Below, one piece after another: positions 46,386 through 54,106 of a DNA stretch of 64,000 nt. A program made the translations under genes and the position numbers. The stretch comes from a virus. The notes beneath the pieces are model-generated. The model did no database searches. It saw only the letters and a program-made list of their open reading frames with translations, and was not told the origin of the DNA. Positions within the stretch are counted from its first letter, which is position 1, and the number at the start of each line of letters is the position of its first letter. The stretch spans positions 1 through 64,000 of the IMG/VR virus record IMGVR_UViG_3300021356_000009; one strand, given 5' to 3'.

Positions 46386-46600
46386 CCTGGCCGGTTGACC
46401 GTATCCTTAACGAAGTTAAGGAAATGGAAAATCAAGTAAAGAACATTAAGTTAGAAACTTTTAGACTTGCTTGGCTAATGCGTGGAGGCATGACACTAGA
46501 TGAAGCGTTTGCGTTAGGGTCCGAAGAAAGAGATATAGTGTCAACACTAGTTAAAGAAAATTTTGAAATAACTAAAAAAACGCAAATGCCTTACTTTTAA
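46370..46600 (+). CDS. -1 frame extension of gp26-like protein (76 aa; T-like tail chaperone part)
   Basis: After a -1 slip the frame continues RIRILTWPVDRILNEVKEME, then 'KLETFRLAWLMRGGMTLDEA' and 'VKENFEITKKTQMPYF'. The RGG..LDEA..L..EER and ENxExTKKxxxPxF pattern resembles C-terminal parts of phage tail-assembly chaperones. Fusion length would be 359 residues. Separate initiation at the ATG at 46424 would give 58 residues, but its only Shine-Dalgarno-like AAGG is 2-3 nt away and locked in a hairpin. T4 gene 51, also needed for hub assembly, follows gene 26; equivalence is a guess. The stop overlaps the stop of the convergent gene by three bases. Confidence 0.7.
   Translation, partial: RIRILTWPVDRILNEVKEMENQVKNIKLETFRLAWLMRGGMTLDEAFALGSEERDIVSTLVKENFEITKKTQMPYF
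46405..46421 (+). other. Hairpin downstream of the frameshift site
   Basis: CCTTAAC-GAA-GTTAAGG: perfect 7-bp stem with a GAA loop, 35 bases after the slippery heptamer and covering the AAGG just before the internal ATG. Its 3' arm could instead pair with CTTAAC at 46381-46386, giving an alternative, closer structure. Confidence 0.55.
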
Positions 46601-48336
46601 CGCACAGGTTTTGCTTTCATCGATCTAGCTCTATCTGCTCTCTGTTGAAACGCTGCTTTATCTGCTTGACTTCTGCCTGGTGTATCTTTAGCTGCACCTG
46701 CTAATTGTTGTTTTACAGCATCTGCTACACCTGCTTTTTTAATTTCTGCTGCAAGTTTCTTTAAGTCAACTTCCGGTGCTGCTGCGTCTTTGCCTTTTGG
46801 TTTTTCAAGTTTTACATCACTCTTAACACTAACTGCTTGGATTAAATCAGCATCCATTCCTGCTTTACTTAAAATATCATATATGCTTGCAACATCTGTA
46901 GGTTCACCTAAATCAGTCCATGTTTGTTGTAATTTTTTCTGTGTAACCTTATTGCCTAGCTCTTTGCGTAAAGGAGCAGTTTTATCCATTGCATAATCTG
47001 CTGCATCTCCTGCAACATCTGCTGCTTTTGCAGCACCTTTTTTAATTGCACCGCCTGCTGCTCTAGCTCCTTTTGTAGCTGCGTCAGTGCCTTTTTTCAT
47101 TAAGCCAGCAGCTTTACTTGCAATATTTCCAAAAGGACCTTCTGCAAGATAACGTTCATATTCTAAGTTAAGAGAATCTGTAATGCCTGCTGCTTTTCTT
47201 GCTGCAAGTTGTGCCGGAGTTGGTGGTTCTTTAGCAACAGCATCTACATCTGCGTCTGGATATAAAGACTGAACATATTCTCTCGCAGGTTCGCTCATAC
47301 CACCCATCGGATCATTTGCTCTGACTATTTGTTGATATTCTCTTAATTCATCAACTGTAAGCCATTTATCACGTATAAATCCACCATCAACGCTTGCTTT
47401 TACACTGCCTTCTGTTACATCGCCTTCTAGGTTAATATTGTCTTTAATTCTTTCTAAAACTTCTAAATCAAATTCACCTCCGCCAGGCAGATCTTCTAAT
47501 CTCTCTTCATATATTTTTCTTGCAAAATAATCTAAATATTCTTCATTGCTGTCAAATGAAGGAATAAATTCTCTGCTGTTACCGCCTGCGTTAGCTATAT
47601 CATCGGAATCAACTTCACCTTTTACAGTAGCAAGTTCTTCATCTCCGCTAAACCAATCTCCAATTTCGTCTCCAAGGAATCCAACTGCTGCACCAAACGC
47701 TGCTGCTTTTGCAGATTTTCCGACTGCTGTAGAAAGATCTTCGCCTTGAAGCATACCTTTAGTAGAGCGTAAAATCAAACCTGCTGCTGCGCCACCTACA
47801 GGACCTGAAATAAACGCTGCAACTGCGGTTAAAATACCTACAGCAATAGTTGCTTTACCAGGATTTTCTTTAGCCCAGTCACTTACTGCTTGAACACCTT
47901 TTACAATTTCACTGTCTGGATTTTCAGCACTAATTTTATTTTTTAGATTGTTAAATGTTGCATCTGCATTTTTTACAGGTCCGCTGTCTTTTACAGCAGC
48001 TTGAAGTTCTTTTAATTTGTCTTGTACTTTTTTATAAACTTCAGGAGTCTTTTTAAGAGCGTCTACACCTTTTGCTGCTGCATCACCTGCTTTACCTAGT
48101 GCTGTTCTATTAGCACCACTATCCATTGCAACTTCTTCAGCACTTTTAAAAATTGCTTGTATCTGCTGAGGTGTAAGATTTTGTTCAAGTAATGTTGTTA
48201 ATTCTTCAAGTAGCGGCCAAAGTTCTTTTTGGTATCTATCAACATGAGCTTTTTGTTCCTCATTAAGAACTGTATAACCTTCGTTTAGAATTCTATGCGT
48301 TTTGTTTTCAAATAGTGTAACTTCTTGTAATCTCAT
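46597..48336 (-). CDS. Large Ala-rich protein with membrane-like segment, possibly virion-internal (579 aa)
   Basis: Helical N-terminus (MRLQEVTLFENKTHRILNEG; 'ELWPLLEELTTLLEQNLTPQ'), a hydrophobic Gly/Ala segment at ~165-190 ('IAVGILTAVAAFISGPVGGA', then 'AGLILRS'), an acidic middle, and a Lys/Ala-rich C-terminal half ('AGGAIKKGAAKAADVAGDAA'). A small helical motif near ~470-500 ('PTDVASIYDILSKAGMDADL') resembles one in the upstream neighbour ('QTLANFMAKQGLPTDMLKTI'). Similar proteins in marine T4-like phages are unassigned to my knowledge. A role inside the virion, perhaps with DNA entry, is only inferred from the membrane-active look and position. Overlaps the preceding gene by four bases (ATGA). 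Confidence 0.6.
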   Translation of the reverse strand: MRLQEVTLFENKTHRILNEGYTVLNEEQKAHVDRYQKELWPLLEELTTLLEQNLTPQQIQAIFKSAEEVAMDSGANRTALGKAGDAAAKGVDALKKTPEVYKKVQDKLKELQAAVKDSGPVKNADATFNNLKNKISAENPDSEIVKGVQAVSDWAKENPGKATIAVGILTAVAAFISGPVGGAAAGLILRSTKGMLQGEDLSTAVGKSAKAAAFGAAVGFLGDEIGDWFSGDEELATVKGEVDSDDIANAGGNSREFIPSFDSNEEYLDYFARKIYEERLEDLPGGGEFDLEVLERIKDNINLEGDVTEGSVKASVDGGFIRDKWLTVDELREYQQIVRANDPMGGMSEPAREYVQSLYPDADVDAVAKEPPTPAQLAARKAAGITDSLNLEYERYLAEGPFGNIASKAAGLMKKGTDAATKGARAAGGAIKKGAAKAADVAGDAADYAMDKTAPLRKELGNKVTQKKLQQTWTDLGEPTDVASIYDILSKAGMDADLIQAVSVKSDVKLEKPKGKDAAAPEVDLKKLAAEIKKAGVADAVKQQLAGAAKDTPGRSQADKAAFQQRADRARSMKAKPVR

Positions 48337-48971
48337 AATAGTGCCGCCAATTGTTTTTTCTGTTCAGGTGATAATGCATCTATTTGTTTTTGCATAGCTG
48401 GTTCAACTTTTATTTCTGGTTTTGCGTCACCATCTTTTTTTGGATCAGCTTTTGCATTTTTCTTATCGCCTGCGGCAGCAGGTCCTGCGCCAGCAGACGG
48501 GTCAAAAGTTTGTGCAACTGCTTTAGCAATTATAGTAGCAACTTGTTTGTCTTGTAAAGGTTTACTAATAGTTTTTAACATATCAGTAGGTAACCCTTGC
48601 TTAGCCATAAAGTTTGCAAGTGTTTGTGCATCTACTTGATTTTTGTTAAGATTAGCACTTGCTGCTGTGCTTAACCATCTTCTGTAAATTAAATTACTGC
48701 GTTCTTTTCTATCTACATCTCCTGCCATACTAGCAGCAGTATCCTTAGCACCTAATTTTGCAGCAGCTTTAGCACCAAACTTTTTAAGCCCTGTTCCTAA
48801 ATCACTAAAAGGTGCTTCAGCAACTTGCTCTTCACCTACTAGTTTTCCTTTTAAAGGATGTGGTTGTTCACCTGTTTTACTAGGTTTTGATTTTTTAGGC
48901 ATTTTATCTTTGCCACGAGCATGGTCTGCGTGTTTGTATTCTTTTTCAGAAATTACGTGTAATACCTTCAT
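48333..48971 (-). CDS. Lys/Ala-rich protein of unknown function (212 aa)
   Basis: I place the start at the ATG giving MKVLHVISEKEYKHADHARG because GGAG lies 6 nt upstream; a TTG 12 bases earlier is the longest possible start but includes that Shine-Dalgarno. The N-terminus is highly basic (KDKMPKKSKPSKTGEQPHP). Residues ~95-165 are helical ('RRWLSTAASANLNKNQVDAQ'), and the tail is a Lys/Asp/Ala-rich linker ending 'LSPEQKKQLAALL'. It shares a small helical motif with the 579-residue neighbour and its stop overlaps that gene's start. Late promoter upstream, so probably a structural or internal head protein. Confidence 0.6.
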   Translation of the reverse strand: MKVLHVISEKEYKHADHARGKDKMPKKSKPSKTGEQPHPLKGKLVGEEQVAEAPFSDLGTGLKKFGAKAAAKLGAKDTAASMAGDVDRKERSNLIYRRWLSTAASANLNKNQVDAQTLANFMAKQGLPTDMLKTISKPLQDKQVATIIAKAVAQTFDPSAGAGPAAAGDKKNAKADPKKDGDAKPEIKVEPAMQKQIDALSPEQKKQLAALL

Positions 48972-48996
48972 TTGGTGCTCCAATATTAACTTACAG

Positions 48997-49004
48997 TATT
49001 TATC
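48997..49004 (-). promoter_or_regulatory. Late promoter GATAAATA(C)
   Basis: GATAAATACTGTAAG on the minus strand, 26 bases before the ATG of the 212-residue gene. Full TAAATAC core. Confidence 0.7.
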
Positions 49005-49032
49005 TTATATTGTATATATTAAATAATTCGCT

Positions 49033-49233
49033 ATGGATACAAAAATTTATACCTATCATGTAATAGATAAGAATGGCAATTATATAGAACGTAATTTGCC
49101 AGATAGAAATCATGCTGAAGTTGTAATTCGTTTTTTAGAAGAAACAGAACATAGAAATGATCTAGCAATTATAGCTGAACATAAACCACAACTTAAAGGG
49201 CATATACTTGGACGTGATCCTGATCTACATTAA
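49033..49233 (+). CDS. Small protein of unknown function (66 aa)
   Basis: Begins MDTKIYTYHVIDKNGNYIER and continues with a helix 'HAEVVIRFLEETEH' and 'LAIIAEHKPQLKGHILG'. The pattern strand-strand-helix-strand suggests a compact alpha/beta fold. No family recognised. It lies alone on the plus strand between two minus-strand units; no clear Shine-Dalgarno and no consensus promoter were seen, although TTAAATA occurs 15 bases upstream. A hairpin terminator directly follows its stop, which supports it being a real transcription unit. Confidence 0.6.
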   Translation: MDTKIYTYHVIDKNGNYIERNLPDRNHAEVVIRFLEETEHRNDLAIIAEHKPQLKGHILGRDPDLH

Positions 49234-49260
49234 AGTTGTTACTTCGTAACAACTAGTTTT
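49234..49260 (+). terminator. Rho-independent terminator of the 66-aa gene
   Basis: AGTTGTTAC-TTC-GTAACAACT, a perfect 9-bp stem beginning one base after the stop codon, followed by AGTTTT on the plus strand. The U-tract is short, so efficiency may be moderate. Confidence 0.65.
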
Positions 49261-49722
49261 CGCTTTCGCTCAAACTACATACTTCGTATAATAATAAGTG
49301 CGAAGCACTTACGTTTCATGTAGATTGTTTCAGTCAGACGGAACCTGTTACGGTCCCGTCGTCTCAAAAAATTAGCTTCATGTGAGTTCGCCACCAGCCG
49401 AGACTTGGAAGTAGGTATTTGTTATACTGCTACACAATGGGCTCTGACCTTTCCCAACCTACGTCGACATATGTAACATAAAGAGTACATAAAACGCTTT
49501 TATGCTTTCTTTATAGTACATTACCTCCCGCTTCGTTCCTATTGCTAAAGAGTTTTTATGTGTAATGTGCAGTTTTTCGACAGCCAACAATCTATCTACG
49601 TCAACCAGTGAGCCCAATTTGTCTGATGGCTTCCGCACTCTGGTGCGTCGATCAACGTGTTACGTGTGTTCCGATCAAGGATACTTTTTCCACAGCGGTA
49701 TTTCTAAACTGGCCCGCCAACC
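49261..49722. other. Noncoding, hairpin-rich region of about 460 bases
   Basis: No convincing gene on either strand: frames are short and lack ribosome-binding sites. It holds several perfect hairpins: ATAC-TTC-GTAT (49279-49289), TAAGTGC-GAA-GCACTTA (49295-49311), GACGG.ACC/GGT.CCGTC (49337-49360) and CATAAAA-CGC-TTTTATG near 49490-49506. CTACAT (49275-49280) and ATGTAG (49318-49323) could close the first two into a branched structure. A CGCAC-hairpin lies near 49637-49651. No tRNA, no group I intron core and no repeat of known mobile elements recognised. It borders a GIY-YIG nuclease gene. Confidence 0.5.
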
Positions 49723-50163
49723 TTATGTGTTGGATTGTTTTGCCTGTTCTAGTAGTGCCTTGCGCAATTTATCGGAACCGCCAACTCTAACATTAATAAT
49801 TCCATTGTAATACTCATCCGTCTCTAACACACGGCGGTCAAATTGCTCTCTAGCCTCTATGTAACTCATCTCTGCTCTGCTTTTACAGAAATAAAGTATT
49901 TCTCTTGTGAAGTTGTCTGGGCCTAACTTGTCTACGTCTGCTTGTAGCCTATCTGAAGATCCCCAATAGTCTCTCCAATCGCTTTCTTTGTAGCCTCGTC
50001 TTTTATTTTTTTTGCCTTTAAGTGGTGGCTTAGTAGTTTTAAATTTTGCAAGTTTCTTGCCTATGTACTTTTGCCCAGTTGTGGTATTGGTTATAAGGTA
50101 AACAAATCCTTCATATTCGTCTGAAATAGTTTCAATTTGTTTTCCTTTATAAGTCCAGTGCAT
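49723..50163 (-). CDS. GIY-YIG nuclease, SegE-like (146 aa)
   Basis: The catalytic motif is 'GFVYLITNTTTGQKYIGKK' (residues ~19-37), the VYLI/YIG form of GIY-YIG. It is followed by a conserved basic stretch 'KKNKRRGYKESDWRDYWGSS', Arg/Lys and 'EILYFCKSRAEMSYIEAREQ', where the glutamate of the second half fits the metal site of the family. Small SegE-like nucleases of this type are common in T4-like phages; some are homing enzymes, others may process DNA. No intron or intein flanks it, so it is free-standing. It lies 18 bases after the 69-residue gene in the recombination-gene unit. Confidence 0.8.
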   Translation of the reverse strand: MHWTYKGKQIETISDEYEGFVYLITNTTTGQKYIGKKLAKFKTTKPPLKGKKNKRRGYKESDWRDYWGSSDRLQADVDKLGPDNFTREILYFCKSRAEMSYIEAREQFDRRVLETDEYYNGIINVRVGGSDKLRKALLEQAKQSNT

Positions 50164-50181
50164 GAACTTATATACCGTTGC

Positions 50182-50391
50182 CTATGAGTTGCCTTGGTCT
50201 TTTTTGGTTACTCTTGTTGTATTGTGATGGTTGTGTATTTCTTCCATTCTAATTTTTGCAAAGTGCCTAATTTCACGTAGAAATTTTCTAGCTGATCTGT
50301 GTGTTCGCACAGAGTTACGTCTTTCAAACTTTTCGTTTTCTTTAAAATAGTTTAAGTACGCTTCAACTAGTTTATCGTGTATATCACTCAT
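50182..50391 (-). CDS. Small basic protein of unknown function (69 aa)
   Basis: Begins MSDIHDKLVEAYLNYFKENE and is strongly helical and basic in the middle ('RTHRSARKFLREIRHFAKIR'), with a His-rich tail. Its ATG overlaps the gp46 stop (ATGA), so it is translationally coupled to the recombination genes and may serve DNA metabolism. No family recognised; related small proteins occur beside gp46 in marine T4-like phages as far as I recall. Confidence 0.65.
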   Translation of the reverse strand: MSDIHDKLVEAYLNYFKENEKFERRNSVRTHRSARKFLREIRHFAKIRMEEIHNHHNTTRVTKKDQGNS

Positions 50392-52160
50392 TCTACAATT
50401 TCTATATCGTTCTCGTAACTTGTAAATCCGTTTTCTTTAATTACTTTCATTACATGGTTAACACGACCTACTAGTTCGTCTTTGTGTGAAATTAAGAAAA
50501 CATTTTTATCACGCTCTCTACCCATTTTCTTTAGAACTGCTAAACTATTTTCAACACCAGCAGTGTCCATGCCACTGTCAATTAGCTCGTCAATAAACAA
50601 AAGATTTACATTTTGGTAAAGCGATTCCCATACATCTCGGAAAGCAAAACTAAGTCCTAATATTAGTCTGTTACGTTCGCCTCTACTCAAGTTATCAAAA
50701 TCTAAATCTTGTCCTAACTGTGTAATTTCTACATTAAGATCATTTAAAAATTGTACTTGATGCGGAAGACCTAGTTTGTCGAGATAATATGTTAATCTAT
50801 TATTTAGGTATGCTAAGTTCTGATCAATAATTTTCTTACGGATAAACGAATCTTTGTTTGTTAGTAGTTTCAACAAAAACTCTTGATGATCTTTAAAATT
50901 TGTAAGATTATTTACAGGCGTCCAATCAATATCAACAATAGCAGTATTTGTAAGTTCATCAATTTGCGTTTGATAAGGATCAGTTTCTTTTTCTCTATTG
51001 TTAAGAGTGCTTTTTAAATTTTCAACATTTTGTCTATGTTCATATGCTTCTTTTGCAGTTTCATAAAAAGTTTTAGGCTTACCATTTATGTCGCCTATTT
51101 CTTCAAGAGCTTCAACAACTTCAGAATGTTTATGTCCTAAGTCAGTTTGATATGCTAATGCATCAACTAATTCTTTGTTTTTTCTTTCTGCAATTTCTGC
51201 TTTTTTGTCTGCGTGAAGTTCTTGCCCACAAGTGTAGCATACAGCATCTTCTAATTCTAAGATGTCTTTATTGACCTTTTCTACAGACTTACTGGCACGT
51301 TGTAGTGCAGGCTCAAGTGTGCTTAATTCTTTTTTAAGAGCCAAAATAGCATTATTATGTTCATTCCAGTTTAACAATTTTTCATGAGAATCAAGTTCAG
51401 CTTCAATGTCTAAATGTTCTAATTCGTCGATAGCTAGTTGTAATTTGTTGCAATCTTTTGTTTTTTTAGACAGCCAAGCACGTTGATTGTTTTTTAAGCT
51501 ATCAATAGTAGTTTGTATTTTACCATTTGCTGCTTGTATAGCTTCAATTTTAAGTGTTTCCTCGGTTACTGCATCTTTAGTAGATTTAATTTGTTCTTTA
51601 AGATTTTCTGCTTTTTCACTAAGAATAGTAATACCAAGAAGTTGTTCGATAATAGCACGTTGATCATTTTGTCGCATACTCAAAAAAGGCTCAGTATATG
51701 TGTTTAATGCAACAACGTGTTTAAACATATCATGGCTCATATTAAGCAAGGTGTTTATAGATTCTTGTGTTTTGCGACTATCACCTTGCGATTCATCAGT
51801 CATTTCTTGTTCTTGATTATTGATATAGAACTTTAAAATATTAGGAGAGCGTCCGCGCTCAATCCTATAATCTTGTCCGTCCTTCTCAAAGTGTAGGGTG
51901 ACTAACATCCCCTTACTATTAGTCTTATTAATAAGATTATTTCGTTTGATGTTAGTCAGTGCTTGGCCGTACAAGGCGTAGGATAATGCATTGATTATCG
52001 TAGTTTTACCTGTACCGTTTCGTGAGCCTGAGTCGTCACCTCCTTGATCGAGATTTTCACCAAGCACGAGTGTAAGATTTTGTTTATCAAAATCAACTGC
52101 TTGAGTTTGATTTCCTACACTCATAAAGTTTTTAACTGTTAAATCTTTAATACGTATCAT
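50388..52160 (-). CDS. 46: Recombination nuclease ATPase subunit gp46 (SbcC/Rad50-like)
   Basis: With gp47 it resects DNA ends for recombination-dependent replication and host DNA degradation. Walker A is 'GSRNGTGKTTIINALSYALY' (~residue 45). Two long coiled-coil arms flank the zinc-hook 'AVCYTCGQELHADKK' (CxxC, ~residue 307). The C-terminal half has the ABC signature 'NLSRGERNRLILGLSFAF', Walker B 'VNLLFIDELIDSG' and the His-switch 'VFLISHKDEL'. 590 residues against 560 in T4. It overlaps gp47 by four bases. Confidence 0.97.
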   Translation of the reverse strand: MIRIKDLTVKNFMSVGNQTQAVDFDKQNLTLVLGENLDQGGDDSGSRNGTGKTTIINALSYALYGQALTNIKRNNLINKTNSKGMLVTLHFEKDGQDYRIERGRSPNILKFYINNQEQEMTDESQGDSRKTQESINTLLNMSHDMFKHVVALNTYTEPFLSMRQNDQRAIIEQLLGITILSEKAENLKEQIKSTKDAVTEETLKIEAIQAANGKIQTTIDSLKNNQRAWLSKKTKDCNKLQLAIDELEHLDIEAELDSHEKLLNWNEHNNAILALKKELSTLEPALQRASKSVEKVNKDILELEDAVCYTCGQELHADKKAEIAERKNKELVDALAYQTDLGHKHSEVVEALEEIGDINGKPKTFYETAKEAYEHRQNVENLKSTLNNREKETDPYQTQIDELTNTAIVDIDWTPVNNLTNFKDHQEFLLKLLTNKDSFIRKKIIDQNLAYLNNRLTYYLDKLGLPHQVQFLNDLNVEITQLGQDLDFDNLSRGERNRLILGLSFAFRDVWESLYQNVNLLFIDELIDSGMDTAGVENSLAVLKKMGRERDKNVFLISHKDELVGRVNHVMKVIKENGFTSYENDIEIVE

Positions 52161-53167
52161 AGTTCGTTATAGATGTCCAATAGCATTTTCTTATTAAAGT
52201 TGTCTGAATCAATTGCAGAAATTTCTTTTGACACAATTTCGTCTATACTTTCAAATTTTGAAATATCTAGTTCAGTGCTAATTTCTTCAATTTGTTTTTG
52301 CGGGATAAGTGTAATTTCTCTGCACTTATAATTGTTGATGTACGTTTCTTTTATAAATTGTGCTTCTTCATAAGAAATTGGTAAATCGAGTGTAACTCTC
52401 AAATACATATTAGGTTTTATAATATTAGATTCAGGATCTAATAATTTACTTAATGTAGTTGTTCTATACTTAGGACAATCATCCCAATTAATATAACGAG
52501 GCTCTGCATTGTTTTCTCTGTCAAGAATCATCATGCCTCTTTCGTCATCCCATGCATCTGCATAATTGTGTGGAAATGCATTACCGAGATAATGTACTTT
52601 GCCTTGCACTTGTCTTTTGTGAAAGTGTCCGCTAAACACATATTCTTGATGTTCAAAATGTTCAGCACGTAATTCGCCGTGGTCTGGCATCTGTACCATA
52701 GCATTCATATAGAAACTAGGCAGTTCAAAGTGCCCGAACATATATTTAGATTTAATTTTGTTAATTTTTTTCCATTCGTCGCCTACTAACCAAGGTACAA
52801 GTGTAACATCGTCAACTGTTGTAATTTCGTCAATAAATGTTATACCAGGAATGTAAGTAGCAAATGCAGTTGAATTTACATCACGTTTATCTTTGTAATA
52901 TAAATCGTGGTTTCCGTCAAAAAAGAAAAACTGTTCAAATGACTTTCCTAGTTTTTCCATGCAACGAATTGTAGCATCCATTGTGGTTAAATTTAGACTG
53001 TTTCTATTATGATGCCAGTCGCCACAAAAAATACCAGTTTCGCATCCATTTGCTTGAGCTTGTTCAATATACCAATCGATAAAGCGTTCACAATCATCGT
53101 TGTGTACTTTTGAGTTGCCTTTTAGGCCGAAGTGAATGTCCGTAAATACGGCTGCTTTTTTAAACAA
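52157..53167 (-). CDS. 47: Recombination nuclease subunit gp47 (SbcD/Mre11-like)
   Basis: Metallophosphoesterase with all motifs in order: 'FTDIHFG' (residues ~8-14), 'CGDWHHNR' (~49), 'FFDGNHDLYY' (~79), 'MFGHFELPS' (~145) and 'VFSGHFHKRQ' (~183). Works in complex with gp46. The start is a TTG: the first catalytic Asp is at residue ~9, no in-frame ATG lies nearby, and AGAGGA is about 10-12 nt upstream. Transcribed from a sigma70-type promoter placed in the gap after gp55 and reaching into its 3' end. 336 residues, as in T4 gp47 (339). Confidence 0.96.
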   Translation of the reverse strand: MFKKAAVFTDIHFGLKGNSKVHNDDCERFIDWYIEQAQANGCETGIFCGDWHHNRNSLNLTTMDATIRCMEKLGKSFEQFFFFDGNHDLYYKDKRDVNSTAFATYIPGITFIDEITTVDDVTLVPWLVGDEWKKINKIKSKYMFGHFELPSFYMNAMVQMPDHGELRAEHFEHQEYVFSGHFHKRQVQGKVHYLGNAFPHNYADAWDDERGMMILDRENNAEPRYINWDDCPKYRTTTLSKLLDPESNIIKPNMYLRVTLDLPISYEEAQFIKETYINNYKCREITLIPQKQIEEISTELDISKFESIDEIVSKEISAIDSDNFNKKMLLDIYNEL

Positions 53168-53196
53168 AGTTCTAGAGTCCTCTTATCTTCACATAT

Positions 53197-53225
53197 AGTA
53201 TAAACTAATTTTTAAGTGTTGTCAA
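53197..53225 (-). promoter_or_regulatory. Sigma70 promoter of the gp47-gp46 unit
   Basis: TTGACA, 17-bp spacer, TATACT on the minus strand. Expected start near 53190, leader ~23 nt containing AGAGGA. Consensus -35 and spacing; one mismatch in the -10 box. Fits early expression by host polymerase. Confidence 0.8.
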
Positions 53226-53229
53226 GAGA

Positions 53230-54051
53230 TTATTTCATCTCTCTTTCTCTTTTTTGAGCAGCTTCCCACTCGCCTGCGTGTTGTCTAGTGTAGCTAGGGT
53301 CTAAACCGTTTTGTTCGAGGATGTCGTCTCTAATGTTTTGATTGCGTTTTTCAATGTTGATAACACGTACAAATGAGTTTGTGACTGCCGCTGTGTAGTA
53401 AGCAAACGGGTTGTTTGATTTAGATTCATCAAATTGTAAACCGATTTGAGCAAGTTGTAATATTGCTTGTCCTCGCATTTCGTCATTGTACGTATATCCT
53501 CTCACGTTGCCTCTAGTGCCGTATCTATCACAGAGCTTCATCCACATTTTTGCAAGTTCGTTTGTTGTTTTACCATTAGTTAAACTAAAATGTCCGTTTT
53601 CCATTCCGCCTACCCAATGACTTTTTCCGACACACACTAGTTCACCTTCTTCGTTAAATTTGTAATGTTGAAACGGAGGAAAGTTTAATTTTACTTTTGT
53701 ATCTGCTATAGTTTTTGGTGTCTTTTTTCTACCTGGCTCGTCTGGTATATGATCAAATGTCATAATACGAAAAATTAGTTCTTCCTTAGTAATCTTTGTA
53801 TAAGGAATTTCGCATTCTGCTTGTTTTACTTTCTGACCAGCCATTTTTCTTGCTTCATAATCGGCTGTAGAAAGACGTTTTGCTTTATTGCGTTTTGCTT
53901 CAGCAATAGTTCTAATATTAATTTTTTCAATATCAGGAAGAATAATATCAAACTGATTGTATTCTGGTGATACATAGCTGCAATAGCTAGTTTTTGATTT
54001 GTGTATTTCTTTAAGTAAATCTTTATTGTTTAGATAATTTTGTCGTCTCAT
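53230..54051 (-). CDS. 55: Late transcription sigma factor gp55
   Basis: Directs host RNA polymerase to late promoters. The C-terminal third carries the region-2-like segment of the family: 'YTYNDEMRGQAILQLAQIGL', 'DESKSNNPFAYYTAAVTNSF' and 'VRVINIEKRNQNIRDDI' (residues ~180-250). The N-terminal ~165 residues are extra relative to T4 gp55 (185 residues in total) and contain 'EIPYTKITKEELIFRIMTFD' and 'NFPPFQHYKFNEEGELVCVG'. These may form a separate domain; I do not recognise it. Preceded by a consensus sigma70 promoter and an AGGAAAA ribosome-binding site. Confidence 0.88.
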   Translation of the reverse strand: MRRQNYLNNKDLLKEIHKSKTSYCSYVSPEYNQFDIILPDIEKINIRTIAEAKRNKAKRLSTADYEARKMAGQKVKQAECEIPYTKITKEELIFRIMTFDHIPDEPGRKKTPKTIADTKVKLNFPPFQHYKFNEEGELVCVGKSHWVGGMENGHFSLTNGKTTNELAKMWMKLCDRYGTRGNVRGYTYNDEMRGQAILQLAQIGLQFDESKSNNPFAYYTAAVTNSFVRVINIEKRNQNIRDDILEQNGLDPSYTRQHAGEWEAAQKREREMK

Positions 54052-54077
54052 TGATGTTTTCCTAAGTTATTGATTAC

Positions 54078-54106
54078 ATTATAATACACGTACTTAATTT
54101 TGTCAA
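54078..54106 (-). promoter_or_regulatory. Perfect consensus sigma70 promoter of gp55
   Basis: TTGACA, 17-bp spacer, TATAAT on the minus strand: both hexamers are perfect and the spacer is optimal. Expected start near 54071, ~20 bases before the ATG. The -35 box touches the variant late promoter that faces the other way. Confidence 0.9.

Noticed and set aside
49234-49722. Group I intron or intein associated with the GIY-YIG gene
   Set aside because: No recognisable intron core sequence, no split gene on the flanks; the nuclease is free-standing.
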